The position numbers and the translations under genes were made by a program. A stretch of 51,816 nt of DNA from Synechococcus sp. CS-1325 (GTDB lineage: Bacteria; Cyanobacteriota; Cyanobacteriia; PCC-6307; Cyanobiaceae). The first letter of the stretch is position 1. The number at the start of each line of letters is the position of its first letter. This document shows, one piece after another, positions 17,582 to 24,718 of this stretch. The notes under the pieces were generated by a model that saw only the letters and a program-made list of their open reading frames with translations, was not told the origin of the DNA and ran no database searches. The DNA lies in the NCBI GenBank assembly GCA_025128135.1, contig JAHLYW010000034.1:1-51816 (forward strand), written 5' to 3'.

Positions 17582-18260
17582 GTGCCGTTGTCGACCACCC
17601 GCGACCAGTCCGTGCTGATCCGTCAATTGGTGGAGCGCGCCGATTTCCGCCTGCTTCTGACCACCTATGCCTTCTACAAAGGCCCGTTCATCAAGGAACT
17701 GTTCCAGGGCACCACGAAAAATTACCAATCTCGATATGCCCCGCCCTGAGGAACCCTTGGCCTGACTGTCGCATGCTTGTTGAGATTCATTAGTTTTTAG
17801 GATATTTCGAGGTTCCCTCCAGATGATCCGTGAGCGCATGGTGGCGCTGCCGGAGTTGCAGGTGCGCATCGTCTGCAACATCCAGCGCGATCGTGGTGAC
17901 ACCTTTAGTGCTGAAACCCTCCTCCGCAAATTTCAACAGCAGACCTGGTCGCGCCTCTGGCCAGATCCTCCTTTTCCGTCCTTTTTCTTCGATCCCCGTT
18001 CCCTGTCTCTTGAGGGGGAGAAGGCGATCTGTCACGTCAAAGCGATGGTGGCTGATCAAGACTTACTCGTCACCAGCGCCAACCTCACCGATGCGGCCAA
18101 CCTTTCCAACTTTGAGCTCGGCCTTCACCTCAGTATCGCCACCCATGCCGATGACGTCTGGGACCACTTCGACCGTCTGATTCAGCAGGGCCTGCTGCAG
18201 TCGGTCACTTGGATCTTGCACTTTTTCGGAAACAGGACTTCAACCAAGCGGCCGGTATAG
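17582..18260 (+). pseudogene. broken phospholipase D-like (DrmC-type) gene
   Basis: Two frame pieces make one protein. The first reads TRDQSVLIRQLVERADFRLL, LTTYAFYKGPFIKELFQ. The second starts near 17823: MIRERMVALPELQVRIVCNI, FFFDPRSLSLEG, then the HKD motif HVKAMVADQDLLVTSANLTD and NFELGLHL. Between them (about 17707-17822) lies roughly 115 bases of unrelated sequence with imperfect inverted ends (GAGGAACC/GGTTCCCTC). The match resembles the PLD-like DrmC protein of DISARM, but no other DISARM gene is present, so this is a relic. Confidence 0.65.
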
Positions 18261-18285
18261 GGCTGTTGGTTGAAGGCCTGCCACC

Positions 18286-19224
18286 TCAGCCTGCATTCAC
18301 CTCAGCTGGTTCTTGGGTGGGCTCGGGGGAGATCAAATCCACCGCCTGCCTTGCCTCGCTGAGCACTTGGAACAGCACCTTCCGCGATTCCTTGAGCAGC
18401 TCGATCCAGTGCGCGAGATAGGCGGCATGGCTCTCGATCTCGCTGCCGATCTCCAGCCGATCACCCAGCAGCACCGCCCCCAGCTCAGCGACCAGCTCCT
18501 CACGCGCATAACGCGGCTTCCCGAAGACACCGCCCAGATCACGCTTCAGGCGCGACTCATGGCCAGTGGAGTGGATCTGCTCATGGGCCCAGGTGGCGCA
18601 GAACGCCGCTGGTGAGTGGAATCTGGCGCGATCAGGAAGCTGGATTCGATCAATTGCCGGCAGGTAGCAGGCGCGATCACCCCCAAAGTTGACCGGCACC
18701 GGCCAGGCCCCCAGCACGGCCTCGGCGGCCTCCAGGCGCTCGGGCTCCGGCTTGGGCTCCACACCTTCTGCGGCCTTGCGGACTTCGATCAAGCCAGCCA
18801 GGGCCTCGCCCTCGAGATCGGCGGCATTGAAGACCGCCGCCGGCCGGTAGCTGGCCCAGCTACGCACGTTGACTTCACCGCCAACGCCTGCCTCCTCGCG
18901 GCTGTGCAGCTGGGGCCGCAGGATGTGGACCGCCTTGCTGCCCTTGCGGGGGAAGATGCCGAGCTTCTTGGCCTCGGCAAAGCCGCACCAGAACGGCAGA
19001 GCAGAACCTCGGATGTGCAGGCCGAGCGTGAGCAGGATCGGATTGGCACCGCGGTAGCGATGACCTGAGATCAAGTTGACGTGGTGGCCACCGCCAGTGC
19101 CATCCCAGGGCCTCCGCCAGGGTGCTGAACCGGCCTCCATCAGCTCGATCAAGGAGGCGACGATCTTTGCCTCGGCCGTGGGGCCAGCGAAGGTTTTGCG
19201 GGAGCGGGACTGGGACGCGGCCAT
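18286..19224 (-). CDS. ArdC-like protein: ssDNA-binding plus zincin domain
   Basis: A 312-residue protein with the two-domain layout of antirestriction ArdC. An N-terminal DUF1738-like part (about 15-125) holds SLIELMEAGSAPWRRPWDGT, RYRGANPILLTL and FAEAKKLGIFPRKGSKAVHI. A C-terminal zinc metallopeptidase-like part has HEQIHSTGH at about 214-222 and a following REELVAELGA as likely third ligand. ArdC proteins protect incoming DNA of plasmids and phages. The ATG at 19224 was preferred to a TTG further out. A hairpin element lies in its leader. Confidence 0.85.
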   Translation of the reverse strand: MAASQSRSRKTFAGPTAEAKIVASLIELMEAGSAPWRRPWDGTGGGHHVNLISGHRYRGANPILLTLGLHIRGSALPFWCGFAEAKKLGIFPRKGSKAVHILRPQLHSREEAGVGGEVNVRSWASYRPAAVFNAADLEGEALAGLIEVRKAAEGVEPKPEPERLEAAEAVLGAWPVPVNFGGDRACYLPAIDRIQLPDRARFHSPAAFCATWAHEQIHSTGHESRLKRDLGGVFGKPRYAREELVAELGAVLLGDRLEIGSEIESHAAYLAHWIELLKESRKVLFQVLSEARQAVDLISPEPTQEPAEVNAG

Positions 19225-19266
19225 GGCAGCCAAAGCGCGGGACGCCCGAGTGGTGCCCCGCGCAGG

Positions 19267-19314
19267 CAAGGGCGGCGACGGCGCCTGTCGCCGAGCCGCT
19301 TGCGTCAGCCCTTG
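19267..19314 (-). repeat. intergenic hairpin element, copy 1
   Basis: On the minus strand it begins CAAGGGCTGACGCAAGCGGC and ends GCCGCCCTTG, so outer arms CAAGGGC/GCCCTTG and inner CGGC/GCCG can pair. It lies 43 bases ahead of the ArdC start, between it and the 82-aa gene. Matching elements are at 21089 and 23213. Confidence 0.7.
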
Positions 19315-19364
19315 CCCGTGGGGCGACCATGAGGAAGCCCGCGCGACCCCACCCCCTCCTCAAG

Positions 19365-19613
19365 TCAGGTGATCCGCAGCAGATCGCCGCTGCTCCAGCC
19401 ACCGGTACGCCGCACCCGTGACGGCCGGGAGAGGGTGGTCTTGGTCATCTGCCGATCGAAGCTGCCCCGCGAGGGGGCCATGGCGACGGAAAAGGCGACA
19501 CCCGGTGCTCCGACGACTTGCTGCGGCCAGACACCGGTGCGGGGTTTGGCATGGACCCGGGCGATCTGAGCCGGGGCCTTCATCGACCTGGCGCTGATCA
19601 TGGTGGCGGGCAT
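19365..19613 (-). CDS. small basic protein (82 aa)
   Basis: Begins MPATMISARSMKAPAQIARV after an AAGGAG ribosome site 7 bases upstream of the ATG at 19613. The protein is rich in Arg, Lys and Ser and includes RGSFDRQMTKTTLSRPSRVR, so it may bind nucleic acid. No family is recognised. It is followed on the same strand by the hairpin element and the ArdC-like gene, 140 bases away. Confidence 0.55.
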   Translation of the reverse strand: MPATMISARSMKAPAQIARVHAKPRTGVWPQQVVGAPGVAFSVAMAPSRGSFDRQMTKTTLSRPSRVRRTGGWSSGDLLRIT

Positions 19614-19695
19614 GGCTGGGCTCCTTGTCTTCAGGCTCCATTGCCAGGCCACGGCCGCTGCTGGCATGGGGTGTTGACGTCCTGTGGCTGCGCTG

Positions 19696-19890
19696 ATGCC
19701 TCCGGCCATTCGTGTCTCTGCCAGCCGTGGCTCTGCCAACCGTGAACCGCCGCCACAGGAACCAGCTGGCCCCTGGCGTGTGACGGCCAGGATCAGTGGC
19801 GGCCTGCTGCAGATCAGCAACAGCCACGAGTCGCGGGTGATCCGCAAGGCGGAGGTGGAGGCCTACCTGCGGAGCGGCAAGGCCTGGTGA
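19696..19890 (+). CDS. small hypothetical protein (64 aa)
   Basis: The frame (MPPAIRVSASRGSANREPPP…, WRVTARISGGLLQISNSHES, RVIRKAEVEAYLRSGKAW) has a plausible short beta hairpin followed by a charged helix. A GTG 12 bases earlier is an alternative start; no good ribosome site is visible for either. Its stop is followed at once by TTCGAATCCTGT, which matches part of the tRNA attachment fragment. Support is mainly composition. Confidence 0.35.
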   Translation: MPPAIRVSASRGSANREPPPQEPAGPWRVTARISGGLLQISNSHESRVIRKAEVEAYLRSGKAW

Positions 19891-19928
19891 TTCGAATCCT
19901 GTGGAGTTCAAAGCGCCTGTGCGGCGCC

Positions 19929-20330
19929 TTACGCCGTTGGTGCCCAGTTATCAACATGCAGACCGGGCACTTGGGCAAACTTACGGGTGTTGTCGGTGAT
20001 CAGCGTGGCCTGCAGGCTCAGGGCATGGGCCGCGATCATCGTGTCGAGTGAACCAATCGGTGTACCCCTGCGTTCCAGCTCCGCACGTAGGTCGCCGTAG
20101 GCCCAGGCGGAGCGCTCGTCAAAGGGCAGGATCGTTAGTGGGGCCAGAAACATCTCCAGAGCCTGACGGTTGCGCGACGAACCACTCTTTGCCACACCAA
20201 AGGCCAGCTCGGCAGCTACCACACTGCAGAGGCCAATCTCTCCAAGTCGGTAGTTCTTGAACCGCTCCAGCACAGCGGCTGGTTTGGCATTGATGATGTA
20301 AATACAGATGTTGGTATCGAGCAAGATCAT
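19929..20330 (-). CDS. vapC: VapC-family PIN-domain toxin
   Basis: A 133-residue PIN-domain ribonuclease: MILLDTNICIYIINAKPAAV carries the first catalytic Asp, SVVAAELAFGVAKS the conserved Glu, and IGSLDTMIAAHALSLQATLI, TDNTRKFAQVPGL the remaining acidic residues. VapC toxins cut tRNA or rRNA. The start overlaps the VapB stop by 4 bases. Located inside the mobile region, it probably stabilises the element. Confidence 0.92.
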   Translation of the reverse strand: MILLDTNICIYIINAKPAAVLERFKNYRLGEIGLCSVVAAELAFGVAKSGSSRNRQALEMFLAPLTILPFDERSAWAYGDLRAELERRGTPIGSLDTMIAAHALSLQATLITDNTRKFAQVPGLHVDNWAPTA

Positions 20331-20560
20331 GGGCTGATCGCTTCTCGGATCTGCTCTTCGGGTTGCTCGCGCGTGATCACAAGCCCCGGCTCAAAGGCTG
20401 CCAGCCCCGCCTCCAGGGTTTGCCAGGGGTCATCGATGGGCAGCAGCAGCACGCCGTTGCCGAAATGCTTCACCACCACCTCGTTGCCGCTGAAGCGGTA
20501 GTCCTTCGGGAGCCGTACCGCCTGGCTGCGGCCCGATTGGAACAGACGTGCGGTGTCCAT
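20327..20560 (-). CDS. vapB: VapB-family antitoxin
   Basis: A 77-residue antitoxin with the AbrB/MazE-like N-terminal DNA-binding hairpin MDTARLFQSGRSQAVRLPKD, YRFSGNEVVVKHFGNGVLLL. The C-terminal tail (EQPEEQIREAISP) would wrap the toxin. It precedes VapC in the standard antitoxin-first order with a 4-base overlap. A 12-base perfect palindrome lies about 30 bases upstream and is a candidate operator. Confidence 0.9.
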   Translation of the reverse strand: MDTARLFQSGRSQAVRLPKDYRFSGNEVVVKHFGNGVLLLPIDDPWQTLEAGLAAFEPGLVITREQPEEQIREAISP

Positions 20561-20588
20561 CGGATGCCCCTGATCTGGTAATGACCCA

Positions 20589-20600
20589 TGGTAGCTACCA
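20589..20600. promoter_or_regulatory. palindrome upstream of vapB
   Basis: TGGTAGCTACCA is a perfect 12-base palindrome 28 bases upstream of the vapB ATG. VapBC complexes usually bind such palindromes to repress their own operon. The inference is positional. Confidence 0.45.
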
Positions 20601-20735
20601 CGGCTGGAACTCGTCTTGCGGCGACAAGGTCAGCTGGGCAGGCCCCACTCACGATCCATACCCTTGTCGCTGCGTGAGCCGGCCAGCGGCAACACCTTTT
20701 GACCCTGAGGGCCGCCCCAAGCGGCGCCATCAGGT

Positions 20736-21032
20736 TCAGCCCTGGGCCACGAGCTCTGCGGCCATGGCGGCCTGCACTCGCTCGACCTCGACCTCATGGG
20801 ACGCCTCCAGCGCCGAATCGATTTCTTGGATGCGAGCCAGGAACTGCTCCATCGCGGGGATCAGTTCTTCCTCCAGCAGGGTGATCTCCTCCTCGCCATA
20901 GGGGTGATCGATCCAGAAGCGGCGGATCGGCTTGCCCCGGTGGCAGCGCAGAAGCCGGCTGAGCCCCTGATGGCAGGAGTGGACAAGGGCAACGGGATCC
21001 TCGCGGCAGAGGGCATCGAGCCAGAAGGACAT
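20736..21032 (-). CDS. hypothetical helical protein of the element (98 aa)
   Basis: Begins MSFWLDALCREDPVALVHSC and is mostly helical, with a long acidic stretch EEEITLLEEELIPAMEQFLA, RIQEIDSALEASHEVEVERV that could form a coiled coil. A His/Cys-containing middle (HSCHQGLSRLLRCHRGKPIR) is notable but makes no known zinc motif. It follows the sigma gene on the same strand with a hairpin element between. The longer frame to 21236 reads through that hairpin and is unlikely. Function unknown. Confidence 0.55.
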   Translation of the reverse strand: MSFWLDALCREDPVALVHSCHQGLSRLLRCHRGKPIRRFWIDHPYGEEEITLLEEELIPAMEQFLARIQEIDSALEASHEVEVERVQAAMAAELVAQG

Positions 21033-21088
21033 GGAACCTGGCGCCCGGTGGCGCAGCGATGGGACGCCAGCAGCACCGCCGGATCTGG

Positions 21089-21126
21089 CAAGGGCGGCGA
21101 GGAACGAGCCGCTTGCGCAGCCCTTG
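21089..21126 (-). repeat. intergenic hairpin element, copy 2
   Basis: Minus strand: CAAGGGCTGCGCAAGCGGCT at the start and GCCGCCCTTG at the end, the same arms as copies 1 and 3 with a different loop. It lies between the sigma gene and the 98-aa gene, 57 bases ahead of the latter's ATG. Confidence 0.7.
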
Positions 21127-21171
21127 CCCCGGCGGATGATGCGCGATCCCACCGCCAGCCCCATTGGGGCC

Positions 21172-21726
21172 TCAGGCCAGCTCGGCCCTGAGGGCGGCCA
21201 GGCCCTTCTGCCGGCGCCGCTGCACCGACATGGCACTGATGCCGAGTTGCTGCCCGATCTGGCGGAGGGACTGGCCCTCCAGCACCGAGAGCCGGATGAT
21301 CGCCGCCTGGGCCGCCGGGAGCCGATCCAGCAGAGCTTCTATGCCCTCGCCGCAGGGCTGGCCCGGCTGCTCAGGCGCCTCCAGCTGATCGATCCAGATG
21401 GCGCCGCTGGGCATCGGGGCGTGCAAGCTCTGGTGGCTCCAGGGATGGCCGCCTTTCTCGTGCTGACGACGCGGGACCCGGACCAGGCGGCCGTGATCAC
21501 GGAGGTGATGGAGCAGGGCGCCTTTGATGCAGCGCCTGAGGTAGCCGGCGGCAGAGGCTGCCTCGGTGACTTGGCGGCAGGAGAGCCAGAGCTGCATCCG
21601 GGCCACCTGGCGGGCATCCTCCTGCTCGATCACCCAGCTGCCGGCAGCGATGCCGCGGGCGATGGAATCGGCGAGGGGCAGGAACTGCTGAAAGAGGGCA
21701 TCGGCCTGGGATGGGGTGTGGGCCAT
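21172..21726 (-). CDS. phage-type sigma-70 family factor
   Basis: A 184-residue sigma-like protein. A region 2-like segment (about 10-80) contains LADSIARGIAAG, EQEDARQVARMQLWLSCRQV and AAGYLRRCIKGALLHHLRDH. A short RLVRVPRR follows, as in region 3. The C-terminal region 4 helix-turn-helix is LRQIGQQLGISAMSVQRRRQ at about 153-172. It is much smaller than housekeeping cyanobacterial sigma factors. Its place beside a structural operon suggests it directs polymerase to the element's late promoters; that is inference. Confidence 0.82.
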   Translation of the reverse strand: MAHTPSQADALFQQFLPLADSIARGIAAGSWVIEQEDARQVARMQLWLSCRQVTEAASAAGYLRRCIKGALLHHLRDHGRLVRVPRRQHEKGGHPWSHQSLHAPMPSGAIWIDQLEAPEQPGQPCGEGIEALLDRLPAAQAAIIRLSVLEGQSLRQIGQQLGISAMSVQRRRQKGLAALRAELA

Positions 21727-21896
21727 GACCTGATCGCGTAGGACGCGCGACCCCAGGCCTCAACGCAGGAAGAGGCCAAGCTGAGCAAGGCCAAGCAACA
21801 GGCAGCCCACCCCATCACGCCGACCTGATTCAGCGTCCTGTCTGTCGATCCAGCCGACCACGGCACCCGGTTGATTGAGGGAAGCCCGGCACGGCC

Positions 21897-22184
21897 CTAT
21901 GGCCCTGGCGGCCTGTTGCTGTCGCTCAAGGCCTTCCCGCCGAGCAACGCCAGAAGTGTGTTGAGGGCGACGCCGAAGGCGGTGTGGACGGCGTTGTCAA
22001 AGCGAGCACAGAGGCCACCTTGAGGCACCAGTTGCTGAGCGCTGCGCCAGGCGCACACACCTGCGCCGAAGGCGTAAAGCGAGACCTCAGCGATCAGCAC
22101 CACAGCGACCAGCCTCAGCAAGAACCGCTCGCGGTTGAACGGCCGCTCCTCCACCGGCTCAGGGCTCCTGGAAGACACCGACAT
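21897..22184 (-). CDS. small two-helix membrane protein, holin-like candidate
   Basis: A 95-residue protein (MSVSSRSPEPVEERPFNRER…) with two hydrophobic stretches, FLLRLVAVVLIAEVSLYAFG and AVHTAFGVALNTLLALLGG, and a short polar tail. Its start overlaps the end of the L,D-transpeptidase gene by 26 bases in another frame, a compact phage-like arrangement. Position after a wall-active enzyme suggests a holin or membrane anchor, but there is no family match. The interval 21727-21896 after it contains no convincing gene. Confidence 0.55.
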   Translation of the reverse strand: MSVSSRSPEPVEERPFNRERFLLRLVAVVLIAEVSLYAFGAGVCAWRSAQQLVPQGGLCARFDNAVHTAFGVALNTLLALLGGKALSDSNRPPGP

Positions 22185-22899
22185 AGACGGTGCCCTTCTT
22201 GTAGAGGGGCAAGACCTTGTCGCGCAGATCGACGTTGTGGAGCCGGATGCAGCCGAGCGTCGGCAGCAGTGGCTGGTTGGCGGCCCAGGCGCCGGGCCAG
22301 CCGCAACCGGAGCCGCCGCCATGGAGCATGATCCCGGCCCGACCGACCGCCACCTCCTGGTTTTCCAGCTCGACCAGATCGAAGCTGTACCAGCCGTAGG
22401 ACATGGCGGTATCGCTGCAGGACGGGTTGGGGTCTTGCTCGTAGTCTGGATAGAGCTGACCGAGCCGATACAGCCCCGGTGGGGTGTCGGTGCTGGTGTG
22501 TTTCCAGTCGTTGTCGGCACCCTGGCCCCGCGCCAGACACGGCACCTTCCACAGGAAGGCACCGGAGTGGTCGTAGGCCTCCATGTCCTGGTCCCGGTCG
22601 TTGACGAGCAGGTAGCAATCGCCCGGCTTGACCGGTGCGGCGATCTTGGGACCCACCAGGCCGGCTTCTTCTGAACCACGGGGATCGAGGCCACCGGTGG
22701 GAGCTGGGGGAGCCGGTGGAGTCGGTGGCGTCTCGCTGAACTTGAGGGCCCAGGTCGCGTGCTCATCGAGGATGTCGCCGCTGCCTTCCAGCTCCGCGAT
22801 CGAGTCATACAGCCCCCAGATGCCGGACACCTGCTGGGGTTCCCCCTTGAAGGCCTCCCAGCGGTCGTGGAATCGCTCCGGGGTCATCGGCGTGGCCAT
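22159..22899 (-). CDS. L,D-transpeptidase (YkuD) domain protein
   Basis: A 246-residue protein. The N-terminal part (MATPMTPERFHDRWEAFKGE…) looks like a small helical module, and a proline-rich linker (TPPTPPAPPAPTGG) joins the YkuD domain. That domain shows CYLLVNDRDQDMEAYDHSGA, TPPGLYRLGQL, His193 in MLHGGG and the nucleophile Cys217 in LGCIRLHN. YkuD enzymes cross-link or remodel peptidoglycan. No signal peptide is seen, so export could need a partner or virion delivery. The ATG at 22899 was chosen; the frame stays open upstream. Confidence 0.87.
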   Translation of the reverse strand: MATPMTPERFHDRWEAFKGEPQQVSGIWGLYDSIAELEGSGDILDEHATWALKFSETPPTPPAPPAPTGGLDPRGSEEAGLVGPKIAAPVKPGDCYLLVNDRDQDMEAYDHSGAFLWKVPCLARGQGADNDWKHTSTDTPPGLYRLGQLYPDYEQDPNPSCSDTAMSYGWYSFDLVELENQEVAVGRAGIMLHGGGSGCGWPGAWAANQPLLPTLGCIRLHNVDLRDKVLPLYKKGTVYVGVFQEP

Positions 22900-22973
22900 T
22901 GGAAGCGCTGCTTGCTTGTTCCCTGTTGCCACCGGCATGGGAAAGCCCGGCCGCAGCCGGGCGGGAGCTGCGC

Positions 22974-23171
22974 TCAATAGGGCAGCTGCTCCAACTCCAT
23001 CCACGCCGGGAAGCTGGCAGGGGTGAGCAGCTGGCGTTCAAACAGGATCTGCTCCGCCAGCTCGGCCAGCCGATCGCAGGGGATGGTGGCGAGACGGCAG
23101 CAGTAGCTGAGGCGCTCCAGTGAATCGGAGCTATGGCGCTCCAGAGCAGCGCGGCGGAAGGCGGAAGCCAT
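22974..23171 (-). CDS. small hypothetical protein (65 aa)
   Basis: Begins MASAFRRAALERHSSDSLER and ends FPAWMELEQLPY, with a helical LSYCCRLATIPCDRLAELAE in the middle. It lies 74 bases upstream of the transpeptidase gene on the same strand and has the third hairpin element about 40 bases before its start. No family recognised; the phage-like setting supports it as a real gene. Confidence 0.5.
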   Translation of the reverse strand: MASAFRRAALERHSSDSLERLSYCCRLATIPCDRLAELAEQILFERQLLTPASFPAWMELEQLPY

Positions 23172-23212
23172 GGGGAGCTGGAGAAGGACCCCAAAGCCGG
23201 GCGGGGTGGGGT

Positions 23213-23245
23213 CAAGGGCGGCTTTGCCGCTTGCGTCAGCCCTTG
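23213..23245 (-). repeat. intergenic hairpin element, copy 3
   Basis: The most compact copy: arms CAAGGG/CCCTTG outside, CGGC-AAA-GCCG inside, with TGACGCAAG bulged on one side. It lies in the divergent region between the 65-aa gene and the capsid gene, 42 bases ahead of the former's ATG. Confidence 0.7.
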
Positions 23246-23299
23246 AGGCCACCCCGCACCATGACGGGGCCTGACCAGCCCTCAACCATTTCTGTCGCT

Positions 23300-23311
23300 G
23301 GTAATAGCTGG
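23300..23311 (+). promoter_or_regulatory. GGYAATAG motif ahead of the capsid gene
   Basis: GGTAATAGCTGG lies 41 bases before the capsid ATG. The same core recurs 33 bases before two other structural genes (26486 and 30415). A -10-like element for a special sigma factor is the simplest guess; no -35 box is obvious. Confidence 0.45.
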
Positions 23312-23340
23312 AGACGTTGCTGGGTACACCCGGAGCAAGC

Positions 23341-24240
23341 ATGGGCCTCTCCCTGATCGAGGCTGCCAAACACGAGACGCGGGTGGAGCGCCTGGCCGTG
23401 ATCAAGACCTTCACCGAGGGTCAACTGATCAGCCGCCTGCCCTTCCGCAACCTGCTTGGTGGTGCTCTCAAATTCGCCGTCGAGAAGAAAATGCCCCGCG
23501 TCGGCTTCCGCGCCGTCAATGAGGGCTACCGGCGTGATTACGGCGCCGTCGAGAACGACACCGAGTTCGTTCACCTCTTCGGGGGTGACCTTGATGTGGA
23601 CCGCTCGATCGTTGACCTCAACGGCCCTGAGGCCAGGGCCAGCCAGACCGAGCAGAAGGTGCGCTCGATGCGGCTCACCCTCGAGGCGGCCGTAATCAAC
23701 GGCGATGCTGCCTTCGATCCGCGGGCGTTCAACGGCCTCAGCAAGCGGCTCACCCCCGGCGGCCCTCAGACCGTCGACAACGTCAGCGGCAGCGTCAAGC
23801 TCACCCGCCTGGAGGCCCTGGTCGACTCCGTCAATGCCTACGGCAGCGAGAAGGTGCTGCTCACCAGCAAGGCGGGACGGCGCCAGATCAGTTCAGCCTG
23901 CCGCGCCGCTGGTGGTGATCTCTATCAGGTGATGGACGGCCGCCACTGGTTCGAGGACACCGAGATCCTCTGCCTGGAAGAAGACGCCAACGGCAATGAC
24001 GTGCTCGGTTTCGGCGAGGCGGGCGGCACCACCTCGATCTACTGCTGCGCCTTTGGCGATGAGCAGATGACCGGCCTGCAGGGACCGTTCGAGGGTCGCT
24101 ACGGGATCTCGGTGCGGGACTTCGGCGAAGTGCAGGACGCCCCGGTGTTCCGCACCCGCGTCGATTGGTACGTCGGCTTTGCCGTCTGCGATCAGAAGGC
24201 GATCGGGCGGCTGTTCAACATCGGCCCCGCCCTCACCTGA
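23341..24240 (+). CDS. HK97-fold phage major capsid protein
   Basis: A 299-residue protein of a widespread phage major capsid family. Diagnostic stretches are RLPFRNLLGGALKFAVEKKM, VGFRAVNEGYRRDYGAVEND, FGGDLDVDRSIVDL, INGDAAFDPRAFNGLSKRLT and the C-terminal ISVRDFGEVQDAPVFRTRVD, WYVGFAV. It assembles the icosahedral shell. A GGAG site precedes the ATG by 5 bases. No N-terminal scaffold domain is seen, and no protease, portal or terminase gene lies next to it, unlike a standard head operon. First gene of the plus-strand structural operon. Confidence 0.88.
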   Translation: MGLSLIEAAKHETRVERLAVIKTFTEGQLISRLPFRNLLGGALKFAVEKKMPRVGFRAVNEGYRRDYGAVENDTEFVHLFGGDLDVDRSIVDLNGPEARASQTEQKVRSMRLTLEAAVINGDAAFDPRAFNGLSKRLTPGGPQTVDNVSGSVKLTRLEALVDSVNAYGSEKVLLTSKAGRRQISSACRAAGGDLYQVMDGRHWFEDTEILCLEEDANGNDVLGFGEAGGTTSIYCCAFGDEQMTGLQGPFEGRYGISVRDFGEVQDAPVFRTRVDWYVGFAVCDQKAIGRLFNIGPALT

Positions 24241-24255
24241 GGCGGAATCTCCGCC
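24241..24255 (+). terminator. short hairpin after the capsid stop
   Basis: GGCGGA-ATC-TCCGCC directly follows the capsid stop codon. It has no T-run, so it may be a transcript-stabilising or partial attenuation hairpin that keeps capsid mRNA above the downstream genes. Confidence 0.35.
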
Positions 24256-24282
24256 ATCCCCTGAGCTCTTTCTTCTGAGGAC

Positions 24283-24714
24283 ATGACCATGACCGCTTCT
24301 GGCAACAAGCTCATTGATGCCGTCACCACGCTGGTGGGCTGGATCAACTACAGCGCCACCGACCCGTTCGAGCGCACCCGGGTGAGTGCTGAGATCGTGC
24401 GCTTGAGCGTTCCGCTCGACACCACCGACAGCTTCACCCTGCTGTTCTCCCACCCCGGTGCGGCGGCAGCGGTGACGGCGGTGCTGCAGCTGGCGCCGCT
24501 GCTCAAGGACGGCACCACCGGCACCTGGGTGACGGCCGCCACCGTGGCGATCCCCGCCGCCGGCGGTCAGGTGCAGGCAACGGTCAGCGGCAGCTCGCTG
24601 GTGCCCGCCGCGGGTGATCTGGCCAACGTGGTCGATCCCTGCTTCTTCTTTGCGCGGGCAACCCTGACGCCATCGACGCCGGCTGGTGCCCACGTCAGCC
24701 TCACCCACGCCTGA
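24283..24714 (+). CDS. structural protein, possible capsid decoration (143 aa)
   Basis: A 143-residue beta-rich protein: DAVTTLVGWINYSATDPFER at the start, SVPLDTTDSFTLLFSHPGAA in the middle and ARATLTPSTPAGAHVSLTHA at the end. A GAGGA ribosome site precedes the ATG. It lies 42 bases after the capsid gene. Small proteins here in phage operons often decorate or cement the head; this is inferred from position. It resembles in style the later 141-aa protein. Confidence 0.6.
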   Translation: MTMTASGNKLIDAVTTLVGWINYSATDPFERTRVSAEIVRLSVPLDTTDSFTLLFSHPGAAAAVTAVLQLAPLLKDGTTGTWVTAATVAIPAAGGQVQATVSGSSLVPAAGDLANVVDPCFFFARATLTPSTPAGAHVSLTHA

Positions 24715-24718
24715 GCCG

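Noticed and set aside
17582..18260. A complete DISARM defence locus
   Set aside because: Only a broken DrmC-like fragment is present; no helicase, methylase or DUF1998-type gene lies nearby.
21630..21866. 78-codon minus-strand frame with a hydrophobic stretch upstream of the sigma gene
   Set aside because: It overlaps the first 97 bases of the sigma gene in another frame, has no ribosome site, and its second half is Pro/Ser-rich nonsense.
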